In this document: in pieces, positions 25,620 to 34,648 of the stretch
How positions within the stretch are numbered: the stretch's first letter is position 1
Layout: every line of letters begins with the position of its first letter
Source: Alteromonas lipotrueae
GTDB taxonomy: Bacteria > Pseudomonadota > Gammaproteobacteria > Enterobacterales > Alteromonadaceae
NCBI RefSeq assembly: GCF_019249215.1
Contig: NZ_JAESDI010000002.1
Span: 186,001-250,000 of the forward strand
Reading direction: 5' to 3'
Length of the DNA stretch: 64,000 bases
Made by a program: the position numbers and the translations under genes
Notes under the pieces: generated by a model
Told to the model about the DNA's origin: nothing
What the model saw: only the letters and a program-made list of their open reading frames with translations
The model's database searches: none

Positions 25620-28301
25620 TTAAAATTGCATGGTTGCACCAAGCATATAAGTACGCCCACTGGTCGTGGTATTGTATGCACGATCGTGAGAATCGCTATA
25701 TAACTCCTGACGCTCATCGGTGAGGTTAATGCCTTCAAAGCTCAGTTTAATAGTGTCGGTTAGTTGGTAGAATGAAGAGAAATCGATGAATGTTGTACCG
25801 TGATAACCTGATTCATCCTGATCGCCACTGGAAGACGCGCCAGTAAGGTATGCACTACGGTATGCCGCTGACACTCTAGCGCCCCAGCCTTCCTGCTCGT
25901 AGTACAGCGTAAAGTTATAACTATTTTTCGATAATCCCGTGAACGCTTTTTCTTGGTCATTACCCTCTTCGCCATAGATATTGCGATACAGAGCATCACC
26001 ATCTGCATAGGTATAGTTTGCAATAACACCTAAATGATTAAATGGTGCAGGAAGGAAATCTAAATCGCGAGAGAAAGTTAACTCCACCCCTTTAATTTTC
26101 GATGCGTCCATATTCTCTGGACGCTGTAAATAAAAAATACTGTCGACGGTTTTATCTACAGGTAGCAACTCTGCCGGTAAGCCCAATGATGAATACACAA
26201 CTTCACTGGTAGTATCGACAATGAAATTATCGATATCTTTATAAAAAATGGCAGCTGCGGCATAACCAACGTCATCGAAATACCACTCAAACGCGGTATC
26301 CAAATTGTTCGATTCAAAGGGTTCCAACATTGGATTTCCCATCGTCACGCTGGTAATCGCATCCCCCGATGTTTGCGAGACTGACGCGTTATAGCTTAGC
26401 GCCCCCAAGGACGGACGGGTTATATTTTTGCTTGCCGATGCACGCCATAACACGTTTTCTTGCAACTCATAAACGAGGTTGATAGTAGGCAAAACATCTG
26501 AGTACGAACGGGTGGTCTCTATGGCGGCACCCGATGATTTACCGGCCGCCGTAATATCTGTTTCAAAATATCGCAACCCAGCACTTACTAGCAGCGGCTT
26601 ACCTGCAAACTCGTTCTCCCAGCCGTATTGCACGTACATCGCCAACGTTTCTTCTGTTACTGGCGATTTGTCATTTCGTGTAAGCTCACTGTCATCAATG
26701 TTATAGCCACTAAGCCCATAAAAGTTTAGCAATGCGTCTAAATCACCTTGAAGCCAGCTGGTGTTGGGATGTTCACTATACACTTCAACCAGAGCATCAT
26801 TTAGTGTGGTGACGCCGGTATTTTCAGGTGCAATATTTTGCGCATTGCTTTGGGTTAATTGGTAAGCAGAATTCTCGAATTTTTTATAGTTCACTCCAAA
26901 TTGGAGTTCTCCTGTATCGCCCACGAGGTAGGTGAAATCGACTTTTGCTGTGTCAAAATCATTAGTAATGTAGTTTTCCTGCAGGTAGATATCTTTCATC
27001 TCGTAGCCATCGAGTTGCGTAGTATCGAAGTCAGACGAAGTGCTAATACCGTAGAAGCGATCTTGTCTGAAGTCTGTAGCGATATCCACGATGCCTTTGG
27101 CATGAATATTCGATTTTATAACTTCAGGCTGATCAAAGTCAGATGAACTTGTTCCAATAACGGCACTGGCATAGAACTCAGGGTTTATTGTCCAGTCCAT
27201 ACTAAGCGTATATTGGTTAAATTCCGACTCATTGTAACGACGAGAGTTCTCGTTACGCCACGTTGCATTCTCATACAAGGCGTAAACGACTTCTTTTTGC
27301 CCGTCGTTTTCTTCCCATATAAGATCAGATACAACCTTGTTGTCTTTCACTGCAGAGTGATGTTCATCGGTATTGTTTTCTAACTCTGCATGCATGATGT
27401 CTAACGTTAGTGAAAAAGAATCAGACAGTTTGTATTGGAATGCGGCAGTGACTCCTAAGCGATCTTGAGTATTGTTCCAGCGAGAAAAGCGATGACCACG
27501 AGGAAACCAAAGTTCACCTGAATCTAACTCAGCTTGCAGGTCGGTATCTGCTGGATCCGCAGCAGTTTTTCCACCTTCTCGGCGCCAGCGTGTAGTATTG
27601 GTTCCATACTCGGCAGTTTCACGTTCACTGTAAGCTACGGAAACCAAGGCGCCAAATTTGTTCCAGACATTCGAAATAAGCCCAGCCATACGAGGGTTAG
27701 TTTCTTCGCTATTCGTGTTGTAGCCGCCTCGTACCGACAACGCACTTTTGAACCCGTCATAATCGAATGGTTTTGCGGTAAATAGCCCGACCGTTCCGCC
27801 AATGCCGCCCTCTTCCTGATCGGCTGAGTAGGTTTTGCTAATGTCAATTCGATTGAACAACTCAGATGCGAAAACATTAAAGTCAAAGCCACGAGTGCGA
27901 CTTACACCGCCGCGGGCATCCATGGGTGATGAAGACGTGCCCATGGCTTCCATACCGTTTACTTGAACACGTGTAAAATCGGGACCTAGGCCGCGTAACG
28001 AAATTTGGCGGCCTTCGCCACCTTCCCGGGTAATGGTAATCCCTGGTACTCGCTGCAGAGAGTCGGCCAAATTAAGGTCTGGAAAGTCTGCGATATCTTC
28101 TGCCAAGATTGTATCGCGGGAGATAATGGCATCTTTTTTCAAATCTTTCGCTCTAATTAGTGAGCTACGAAAAGAAGTGACTTCAATTACTTCAACGTTT
28201 TCATCAGCAACTGATGACTGCTGTGCTGTTACAGGCGTAACACCCGTTAATCCAGCCAACACACCCAATGAGAGTGTAGTTTTGGCAAATTGATTTTTCA
28301 T
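25620..28301 (-). CDS. TonB-dependent receptor without STN domain (TIGR01782-like)
   Basis: An 893-residue receptor: signal peptide (about 1-27, ending TPVTAQQ), plug (about 40-170; DFPDLNLADSLQRVPGITIT, GLGPDFTRVQVNGMEAMG) and a barrel ending in YMLGATMQF. It is a close paralogue of the receptor at 19624-22581: plug and barrel align throughout, but this one has no STN domain and is therefore the probable main transporter. I chose the ATG at 28301 (AGGA 7-8 bases upstream, good signal peptide right after) over an in-frame upstream start. It is the first gene of the operon. Confidence 0.87.
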   Translation of the reverse strand: MKNQFAKTTLSLGVLAGLTGVTPVTAQQSSVADENVEVIEVTSFRSSLIRAKDLKKDAIISRDTILAEDIADFPDLNLADSLQRVPGITITREGGEGRQISLRGLGPDFTRVQVNGMEAMGTSSSPMDARGGVSRTRGFDFNVFASELFNRIDISKTYSADQEEGGIGGTVGLFTAKPFDYDGFKSALSVRGGYNTNSEETNPRMAGLISNVWNKFGALVSVAYSERETAEYGTNTTRWRREGGKTAADPADTDLQAELDSGELWFPRGHRFSRWNNTQDRLGVTAAFQYKLSDSFSLTLDIMHAELENNTDEHHSAVKDNKVVSDLIWEENDGQKEVVYALYENATWRNENSRRYNESEFNQYTLSMDWTINPEFYASAVIGTSSSDFDQPEVIKSNIHAKGIVDIATDFRQDRFYGISTSSDFDTTQLDGYEMKDIYLQENYITNDFDTAKVDFTYLVGDTGELQFGVNYKKFENSAYQLTQSNAQNIAPENTGVTTLNDALVEVYSEHPNTSWLQGDLDALLNFYGLSGYNIDDSELTRNDKSPVTEETLAMYVQYGWENEFAGKPLLVSAGLRYFETDITAAGKSSGAAIETTRSYSDVLPTINLVYELQENVLWRASASKNITRPSLGALSYNASVSQTSGDAITSVTMGNPMLEPFESNNLDTAFEWYFDDVGYAAAAIFYKDIDNFIVDTTSEVVYSSLGLPAELLPVDKTVDSIFYLQRPENMDASKIKGVELTFSRDLDFLPAPFNHLGVIANYTYADGDALYRNIYGEEGNDQEKAFTGLSKNSYNFTLYYEQEGWGARVSAAYRSAYLTGASSSGDQDESGYHGTTFIDFSSFYQLTDTIKLSFEGINLTDERQELYSDSHDRAYNTTTSGRTYMLGATMQF

Positions 28302-28383
28302 GTGTGATCCTAGTAGTGCAAAGTTAGAGTGAGATGTTCCGGTGCGCACGGTTAACACATGTAATGAGTCAGTAGCTGAAAAA

Positions 28384-28417
28384 AGTAGACAGACTTTTTG
28401 ATGAAACTTTTGTGACG
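28384..28417 (-). promoter_or_regulatory. possible ECF-sigma promoter of the receptor operon
   Basis: On the minus strand GTCACAAAAG is followed after about 12 bases by GTCTGTCTAC, about 85 bases before the ATG at 28301. The GTCACAA and GTCT elements resemble FecI-type sigma promoters, but the consensus for this sigma factor is not known. Confidence 0.28.
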
Positions 28418-28545
28418 AAACTAATAGGAAAGGCTTTTACACAAAAGTATGTGTATGCATTGTTATTGCAATAATAAATTTCGATAGCGGGATTGGTTAT
28501 GTATAAGGAGACAGCTTTGTCTCGAAAATGGAGACGATTGAATAA

Positions 28546-28590
28546 TGGTGCCTCGACCCGGGATTGTAACGCGCGGCGCAGCCGCAGGGG
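28546..28590 (-). repeat. partial tRNA-Phe 3' end (att-like repeat 2)
   Basis: On the minus strand it reads CCCTGC, about 18 bases of altered T arm ending CGCGCGTTACAA, then TCCCGGGTCGAGGCACCA and ATTATTC. The acceptor end is identical to that of the intact tRNA-Phe gene 120 bases away, and the altered T arm matches repeat 1 at 19297-19393. It marks the near edge of the 9.2 kb receptor/ECF block. Confidence 0.75.
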
Positions 28591-28629
28591 TACGTTAGCG
28601 TGTGCCGTTGACTTCGTAAGCCCTGGATC

Positions 28630-28659
28630 AAAAAAGCCCTCGCATTTCTGCAAGGGCTT
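28630..28659 (-). terminator. rho-independent terminator of tRNA-Phe
   Basis: AAGCCCT and AGGGCTT form a stem with a 12-14 base loop, followed by T6 on the minus strand, starting 8 bases after the tRNA CCA end. An almost identical copy lies at 19297-19326. Confidence 0.8.
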
Positions 28660-28666
28660 CTAATAA

Positions 28667-28742
28667 TGGTGCCTCGACCCGGGATCGAACCAGGGACACG
28701 CGGATTTTCAATCCGCTGCTCTACCAACTGAGCTATCGAGGC
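28667..28742 (-). tRNA. tRNA-Phe (anticodon GAA)
   Basis: A complete 76-base cloverleaf with encoded CCA. Acceptor GCCTCGA pairs with TCGAGGC; D arm AGCTCAGTTGGTAGAGC; anticodon stem-loop GCGGATTGAAAATCCGC with GAA; T arm CCCTGGTTCGATCCCGGG. It closely follows E. coli tRNA-Phe. Two truncated copies of its 3' half lie downstream at 28546-28590 and 19297-19393, so this tRNA looks like an integration target. Confidence 0.97.
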
Positions 28743-28891
28743 AAAATCTTTTAGCGTTTGGGCGTTTGCTGCCTGTCTCGCTGTGGGTGCGTATTAAACG
28801 GATTTCCGACTAACAAGTCAACCGTTTTTGTCGGTTTTTTTTCGGTTTTGTTACCGTTTGCACATTGTTTATGCAAAATACGCTTTTTTGA

Positions 28892-29164
28892 TTACTTTTC
28901 AGGCGGAACATAGCCTTCAATGGTAGGCTCTACGCCGTCGAACAAGTAAGCCGACATACTTTGTTCTAAAAACTGTCTGGCGGTAGGTTCCATCATATTT
29001 AACTTATTTTCGTTAATTAGCATGGTTTGTTTCTTTTGCCAGTCGGCCCATGCTTCTTTTGAAATATTATCGTAAATACGTTTTCCTAGCTCACCAGGGT
29101 AAAGCTGAAAATCTAAGCCGTCGGCTTCTTTTTGTAAACGCTGGCAAAATACCACTCTACTCAT
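28892..29164 (-). CDS. yggX: Fe(II)-trafficking protein YggX
   Basis: A 90-residue YggX with the conserved start [19 protein letters not shown], the [18 protein letters not shown] block and the end EGYVPPEK. Cys7 is the conserved redox-sensitive cysteine. The family protects iron-sulfur clusters and may pass Fe(II) to them. It lies 26 bases after mutY, the usual arrangement in gammaproteobacteria, and MutY itself has a [4Fe-4S] cluster. Confidence 0.95.
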   Translation of the reverse strand: MSRVVFCQRLQKEADGLDFQLYPGELGKRIYDNISKEAWADWQKKQTMLINENKLNMMEPTARQFLEQSMSAYLFDGVEPTIEGYVPPEK

Positions 29165-29190
29165 TGTATGTCCTTAACCTATTCGATGCG

Positions 29191-30252
29191 CTAAAGCACA
29201 TGCACTAATTGCTGAATGATTTTCTTTGTCGGGGCAGCTAAACCTACTTCAATAGGTTCGTTAAACATAAACCACTGGGCTTTTTGTTCTGCCACCTGCT
29301 TTCTGGGTACAGAGTTTACCACGGCAAACACCGGTGTTATATCCAAATGAAAATGGCTAAAGGTATGCCTAAAGGCTGTTTGGGTTTCAAATGAACTGGC
29401 TTCAATACCTCGCTTGGCAAGTTCAGCTTCAGCACTTTCTATATCTTGTGCTTCAATAAAACCATATAAACCGCCCCACAAGCCGCTAGAAGGCCGCTGT
29501 TCCAAATAAACCTGTCGTTGGAACAATGGCACTATAAGTAACGTACTTCGCTCTGGAATGGCTTTCTTGGGCTTTTTACCTGGGAATTCAGTTTGCGCCC
29601 CCTGGGCATACGCTAAGCAATCGTGCTGTAACGGGCATTCATCACACTTTGGCTTACTACGCGTACATACCATAGCACCCAAATCCATCATCACCTGAGT
29701 GTAGTTGGCACTGCGTTTTTCTGGCGTATTCTTTTCTGCCACTTCCCATAACGCATTTTCAACCGCTTTTTGGCCAGGCCAGCCACCAACAGCGTAGTAG
29801 CGAGCAAGCACACGCTTTACGTTGCCATCTAATATAGGGTGACGTTGATTGCGTGAAATAGATAATACCGCACCAGCGGTAGAGCGTCCGATTCCAGGCA
29901 ATGCTATTACATCGTCTATGTTGTCAGGAAACGTACCACCGTGATCCTCTACAATTTGCTTAGCCGCTTTGTGTAAGTTTCTAGCGCGGGCGTAGTAGCC
30001 CAAACCTGTCCAATGATGCAGTACGTCATCTTGCGCTGCATTGGCTAGCTCCACCACGCTGGGGAAAGATTGCATAAACCGCTCAAAATACGGAATGACG
30101 GTGGTGACTTGCGTTTGCTGTAGCATAATCTCAGATACCCACACTTTGTAGGGGGTAATATCTTGTTGCCATGGCAGGTGCTTGCGGCCATGAATGTCGT
30201 ACCAAGCAAGTACTCGCTCAGCAAAAGTGTTTGGGGTAACCGTATTTGTCAT
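29191..30252 (-). CDS. mutY: adenine DNA glycosylase MutY
   Basis: A 353-residue base-excision enzyme that removes adenine opposite 8-oxoguanine. It has the N-terminal [23 protein letters not shown] with the catalytic Glu, the helix-hairpin-helix [11 protein letters not shown] with the downstream catalytic Asp (ILDGNVKRV), the iron-sulfur cysteines C-x6-C-x2-C-x5-C ([17 protein letters not shown]) and a C-terminal NUDIX-like 8-oxoG recognition domain (about 230-350). It is followed by yggX on the same strand. Confidence 0.96.
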   Translation of the reverse strand: MTNTVTPNTFAERVLAWYDIHGRKHLPWQQDITPYKVWVSEIMLQQTQVTTVIPYFERFMQSFPSVVELANAAQDDVLHHWTGLGYYARARNLHKAAKQIVEDHGGTFPDNIDDVIALPGIGRSTAGAVLSISRNQRHPILDGNVKRVLARYYAVGGWPGQKAVENALWEVAEKNTPEKRSANYTQVMMDLGAMVCTRSKPKCDECPLQHDCLAYAQGAQTEFPGKKPKKAIPERSTLLIVPLFQRQVYLEQRPSSGLWGGLYGFIEAQDIESAEAELAKRGIEASSFETQTAFRHTFSHFHLDITPVFAVVNSVPRKQVAEQKAQWFMFNEPIEVGLAAPTKKIIQQLVHVL

Positions 30253-30363
30253 AAAAACTGCGCAGTGAATGACCGTTAGCTACATTTAATAGCCATTAGG
30301 TTTTATTGATAAATGGCCTGCTATGTTAGCATGTGAAGGTATAAATGTATTTTAGGAGTCTTT

Positions 30364-31068
30364 GTGACCACCAGCGCCCCTGTTCTATTTTTACCCGGAA
30401 CCTTATGCGATGAACGTGTTTGGTTGCCCGTTTGGCAACGCATGAAAATTTCTCAACGTCGCTATGTACCCTTACAGTGGGCAGCCACCAAAGACGACAT
30501 GCTAGCGCTCACTTCCGACCGTGTTATTCAAGATGAAAAAGTACATCTTGTGGGCTTCTCCATGGGTGGCTACATTTCCGCGCTATGGGCATCGCAGAAT
30601 ATGGAGCACGTGGCGTCTATTACGCTTATTGGATATGATGCAAAAGGCTTATCGAAAGAAGAGATAGCGAGGCGCAAACAGCTGGTTACTATGCTAAACA
30701 GTGGCGACTTCAAGCCAGAAAACCCTGCCTATTTTACGCGTTTTGTGCATCCAACTCATCAGGAAAGTCCTGATGTAATGGGCGTTGTACAATCTATGGC
30801 AGAAGATTTAGGCAAAAATACTTTGCTGGCTCATACGCAAGCCACATCGCCAAGGGAAGACTTTGTAAAAGCGTTGGCGAAATCGAAGGTGCCCGTCAAT
30901 ATTATTGCAGCAACTGACGATGAAGTTGTACCGCTTGCTTTGCTACAAGCTATGGCAGATAACATCGCCTCCGCGAACATATACAAGATTGAAAATGCAG
31001 GCCATATGATGCTTCTGGAACAACCCGAAAAGCTTGCTACACTGCTTAGCAATTGTATAGATGTTTAA
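30364..31068 (+). CDS. alpha/beta-hydrolase fold protein
   Basis: A 234-residue cytoplasmic hydrolase. The nucleophile Ser is in VGFSMGGYIS, the acid probably in AATDDEVVP and the His in IENAGHMMLLEQPE. The GTG start has TTAGGAG 5 bases upstream. It is divergent from mutY and is followed by trmB about 100 bases on. It resembles the small carboxylesterase or BioH-like hydrolases, but no substrate can be assigned. Confidence 0.8.
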   Translation: MTTSAPVLFLPGTLCDERVWLPVWQRMKISQRRYVPLQWAATKDDMLALTSDRVIQDEKVHLVGFSMGGYISALWASQNMEHVASITLIGYDAKGLSKEEIARRKQLVTMLNSGDFKPENPAYFTRFVHPTHQESPDVMGVVQSMAEDLGKNTLLAHTQATSPREDFVKALAKSKVPVNIIAATDDEVVPLALLQAMADNIASANIYKIENAGHMMLLEQPEKLATLLSNCIDV

Positions 31069-31171
31069 AAAAACCGCATTTTATTGCGCTTTTATTAATT
31101 ATAGCGTTGCATAACATGCCGCTAACTGGATAATGCGCCACCAGTAAATTGGGGCAAGAAAGGTATTGCAA

Positions 31172-31891
31172 ATGAGGCAATTCAAAAGCCAGGCCGAGGC
31201 TGAAGCCGCTGGTGTTCACGTAAGTAAAGTTAAAAGCTTTGTAAAGCGCGAAGGCCGCTTAACAAAAGCGCAAACCCGTGCCATTGAAGAATTTTGGCCA
31301 ACCATGGGTATCGACTACCAAAATGCCGAACTGGACTTATCAGTTCTATTTGGCAGAACCGCGCCTGTTGTGGTTGAAATTGGCTTTGGTATGGGTAAAT
31401 CATTAGTTGAAATGGCTGCGGCTGCCCCTGAGAAAAATTTTATTGGCATTGAAGTGCATCGCCCAGGCGTTGGCGCTTGTTTAGCTGAAGCTGGCGAACA
31501 GGGCTTAACCAATTTGCGCGTGATGGATCACGATGCGGTTGAAGTGCTTAAGAATATGATCCCAGAGGGTGGATTATCTCGACTTCAATTGTTTTTCCCC
31601 GATCCTTGGCATAAAAAGCGCCATCATAAGCGACGTATTGTTCAGCCTGAGTTTGCTGCCCTTGTGCTAACCAAATTAGAAAAAGGTGGCTGTTTCCATA
31701 TGGCTACCGACTGGGAACCTTACGCAGAACACATGGCCGAAGTAATGGATGCAACTTCAGGTTATGCAAATACTGCACAAGAAGGTACCTATGTGCCTCG
31801 CCCTGAATATCGACCTATCACTAAATTTGAAACCCGTGGTCAAAAGCTAGGCCACGGTGTTTGGGATCTTATTTACGAGCGAGCGCAGTAA
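31172..31891 (+). CDS. trmB: tRNA (guanine-N7-)-methyltransferase TrmB
   Basis: A 239-residue SAM-dependent enzyme that makes m7G46 in tRNA. It shows the SAM-binding [16 protein letters not shown], the conserved [13 protein letters not shown], the substrate motif [17 protein letters not shown] and the C-terminal [20 protein letters not shown] prefer the ATG at 31172 (GAAAGG about 8 bases upstream) to the TTG at 31166. Its stop overlaps the next start (TAATG). Confidence 0.96.
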   Translation: MRQFKSQAEAEAAGVHVSKVKSFVKREGRLTKAQTRAIEEFWPTMGIDYQNAELDLSVLFGRTAPVVVEIGFGMGKSLVEMAAAAPEKNFIGIEVHRPGVGACLAEAGEQGLTNLRVMDHDAVEVLKNMIPEGGLSRLQLFFPDPWHKKRHHKRRIVQPEFAALVLTKLEKGGCFHMATDWEPYAEHMAEVMDATSGYANTAQEGTYVPRPEYRPITKFETRGQKLGHGVWDLIYERAQ

Positions 31892-32970
31892 TGATTTTAA
31901 CGCCTCAAAGCCAACTTTTAGAACGCAACATCAACATTTTTGAGCAAGGCGAATGGTTGTTTATCAATCCTTCTGATGCCTACTTCCTCGATGCACTTAA
32001 GCATAAAAATGTAACGGTAATGCACCAGTACTTCGACATATTTTCTGAATGTGTTCGAGTGATATCTTCATCCAGTTTTGATAGCCGAGATATCACGAAA
32101 GAGGGTTTTGAGGTGGTGCAAAAAGTGGGGCCGCACACCCATTACTTTACGCCTTTTATGCGCAATGAACACACCCATACTGACGTGCTAATTTTTCTGC
32201 CTAAATCAAAGTCGCATTTTCAAATGTTACTGCGCATGGCAGCAGGCATGGTGGGTCAAAATGGCCGCATACACGTTGTGGGCGAAAACAAAGGCGGTAT
32301 AAAAAGCGCGGCTAAACTCATGCAACCTTACGGGGTTACGCATAAAGTGGACTCTGCCCGTCACTGCAGTTTAATTACCACCATTGTTGAACAGCCTCAC
32401 TTAGCATTTGAACCAGAAGCTTGGCTTGAAACCGACACGTATGAAATTGGCAATACAAGCTGGCCTGTGTGCTCTTTACCTGGCGTATTTAGCCATGGCG
32501 AACTCGACAAGGGCACTAAACTACTACTAGAAAAACATACCTCGGGTATGAGCGGCAACGTATTAGACTTTGCTTGTGGTGCTGGGGTAATTGCTAGTTA
32601 CTTAATGCTGACCTACCCTCACCTAAAAATGCAGCTGTCTGATATTAGCGCCCTTGCAATTTATGCCAGCGCGATGACATTAGCGGCCAATGGTCAATCA
32701 GCCACCTTGCATGCTGCGAATGGTTTGTATGGCATCGAGGGTAAAGTACAGCATATTGTCACCAACCCGCCGTTTCATACCGGACTTAAAACCGACTACA
32801 CCATTACTAAGCGATTTATTGAAGATGCCCGTAAAATGCTAAGTCAAAATGGCACTTTGCAAATGGTTGCTAACCGTTTCCTGCCCTACCCGGGGCTATT
32901 ATCTGAACACTTCCCACGCGTGTTAACCACTGCACAAACCACACAATTTTCGTTATATCAGGCTGCATAG
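31891..32970 (+). CDS. rsmC: 16S rRNA (guanine-N2-)-methyltransferase RsmC
   Basis: A 359-residue methyltransferase for G1207 of 16S rRNA. It has the duplicated layout of RsmC: an N-terminal degenerate methyltransferase-like half (about 1-170) and a catalytic C-terminal half with SAM motif VLDFACGAGVIASYL and the amino-methylase motif IVTNPPFHTG. RsmJ and RlmG relatives are less similar in layout. The ATG overlaps the trmB stop by one base, so the pair is coupled. Confidence 0.88.
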   Translation: MILTPQSQLLERNINIFEQGEWLFINPSDAYFLDALKHKNVTVMHQYFDIFSECVRVISSSSFDSRDITKEGFEVVQKVGPHTHYFTPFMRNEHTHTDVLIFLPKSKSHFQMLLRMAAGMVGQNGRIHVVGENKGGIKSAAKLMQPYGVTHKVDSARHCSLITTIVEQPHLAFEPEAWLETDTYEIGNTSWPVCSLPGVFSHGELDKGTKLLLEKHTSGMSGNVLDFACGAGVIASYLMLTYPHLKMQLSDISALAIYASAMTLAANGQSATLHAANGLYGIEGKVQHIVTNPPFHTGLKTDYTITKRFIEDARKMLSQNGTLQMVANRFLPYPGLLSEHFPRVLTTAQTTQFSLYQAA

Positions 32971-33122
32971 TAATAGCACTTTTGCTAAAGCCTGTGCTAA
33001 CGTAAATAAATTCCCCCTATATTCGATATATGGGGCTGAATATATGTCAGCCCTAATTCGCGCAACAGCTATAGAGCCCATTCAGAGGCCATAGGCGCGT
33101 TCATATAATACGAGGCGTTCGT

Positions 33123-34547
33123 GTGAAAATTGTATTCGCTATCTCTGAAGTAGAAGAACTGGTAAAGACAGGTGGCTTAGCAGATGTAGGCAAAGCACTT
33201 CCACTTGCATTGAAAGAAGCTGGAGAAGACGTAGCTATTGTTATGCCTTACTACAAGGTATTGGCAGACTCGTTAGACTTGCCCACGGCATGTGAAACAC
33301 AAACGTTGTTCACCGAATACAAAATATATAATTTCGAAGTGCGAGTTATGGATTGGCACGGACTACCCGTATACTTTGTAGATTACCCGGAATACTTTAT
33401 GCGTGAAGGCTTGTATTCCAACGCGTACGAAGCCTATGAAGATAATGGCGAGCGCTTTTGTTTCTTTAGCGGCGCAGTATTAGCTGCCCTTCAAGCTATC
33501 AATTATTCGCCAGATGTTATCCATTGCCACGATTGGCATACGGCCATGCTGCCCTACTTGACGGCTTTCGACAACACAGGCTTTTTCGATAAAACCCGTA
33601 CCGTGTTCACTATTCACAATGCCGCGTTCCAAGGGGTAAACCTACTTGAAAAAGTGCCATTTCTTCGCCATCACCCCGGCATACTGGCACAGGTTCACGG
33701 CGGTTATATCAATATGCTGCAATCGGGTATCGAGTTTGCTACTAAGGTAACCACCGTTAGCCCCCATTATGCACAAGAGCTGTTAACCGACCTAGGCAGC
33801 CACGGCTTGCATGAGCGTTTGGTTAGACGCAAAACCGACCTTTCCGGCATATTAAACGGGTGTGACTATACACAATGGAACCCCGCTACAGATACGTTTT
33901 TGCCAGAACATTATGACGCAGACAACTTACTGCCTAAGCAAACGTGCAAGCACGCACTGCAAGAAAAGTCTGGCTTGCCGACGAATGTGAGCATTCCGCT
34001 TATTGGTATGGTGTGCCGCCTCACCGAGCAGAAAGGTTTTGGCTATATTCTGCCTATCCTTGATGAACTGGTTCAGCATAATGTGCAAATCGTTATCGTA
34101 GGCACCGGCGATCCTAAAATGTGTATGGATTTGGGTGAATTTGCGCAAAATAACCCTTCTCAGTTCGCCTTTATTAATGGGTTTAGCTCCGAGCACGCTC
34201 ACCTTGTTGAAGCGGGCGCCGACTTTTTCTTAATGCCATCGCAGTTTGAGCCTTGTGGGCTAAATCAAATGTACAGTTTGGCCTACGGCACCATTCCTAT
34301 TGTGCGAGCGGTAGGTGGTTTGAAAGACACTGTGGTGGACAACCGCCATAGCGAAGACGCTACCGGCTTTGTTTTTGAACAGCCACGCCCTGAAGCCTTG
34401 CTTGCTTGTATTCGTCGCGCTTTGCTGTTTTATTATGAACACCCAGTAAAGTTCAGAGAAATGCAGCAAAGGGGCATGAATACCCGCTTTACGTGGGAAC
34501 GAGCTGCAGATGAATACATTAAACTTTACGAATCTATGTTCGTTTAA
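33123..34547 (+). CDS. glgA: glycogen synthase GlgA (ADP-glucose type)
   Basis: A 474-residue GT5 glucosyltransferase that extends alpha-1,4-glucan from ADP-glucose. It shows the N-terminal KTGGLADVGKALP nucleotide-sugar loop, the conserved VIHCHDWHTAMLP and FTIHNAAFQG, and the C-terminal GT-B donor site (MPSQFEPCGLNQMYSLAYGT). The start is a GTG with GAGG 6 bases upstream. None of the other glycogen genes (glgB, glgC, glgP) is next to it, so it stands as a single gene between rsmC and a kinase gene. Confidence 0.93.
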   Translation: MKIVFAISEVEELVKTGGLADVGKALPLALKEAGEDVAIVMPYYKVLADSLDLPTACETQTLFTEYKIYNFEVRVMDWHGLPVYFVDYPEYFMREGLYSNAYEAYEDNGERFCFFSGAVLAALQAINYSPDVIHCHDWHTAMLPYLTAFDNTGFFDKTRTVFTIHNAAFQGVNLLEKVPFLRHHPGILAQVHGGYINMLQSGIEFATKVTTVSPHYAQELLTDLGSHGLHERLVRRKTDLSGILNGCDYTQWNPATDTFLPEHYDADNLLPKQTCKHALQEKSGLPTNVSIPLIGMVCRLTEQKGFGYILPILDELVQHNVQIVIVGTGDPKMCMDLGEFAQNNPSQFAFINGFSSEHAHLVEAGADFFLMPSQFEPCGLNQMYSLAYGTIPIVRAVGGLKDTVVDNRHSEDATGFVFEQPRPEALLACIRRALLFYYEHPVKFREMQQRGMNTRFTWERAADEYIKLYESMFV

Positions 34548-34648
34548 GTAAGCGACCTCCATAGTCTTGTACGGCGTTTCTTTCTTTTTGTTAAAGAATG
34601 CGCCACTATTATTGAGCGTTCATTTAATTAGAAATTCTGATATTTAGC

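Noticed and set aside
19394..28545. Integrase or transposase inside the tRNA-Phe-bracketed block
   Set aside because: All long frames belong to the receptor operon; no recombinase motif was found. The 39-codon frame at 19471-19590 is too short to name.
28369..28727. Two minus-strand frames of 76 and 94 codons
   Set aside because: They run across the tRNA-Phe gene and its remnants; the apparent shared peptides are only translations of the repeats.
33011..33036. Hairpin-like CCCCTATAT / ATATATGGGG between rsmC and glgA
   Set aside because: The pairing is imperfect and no U tract follows, so it is not called a terminator.
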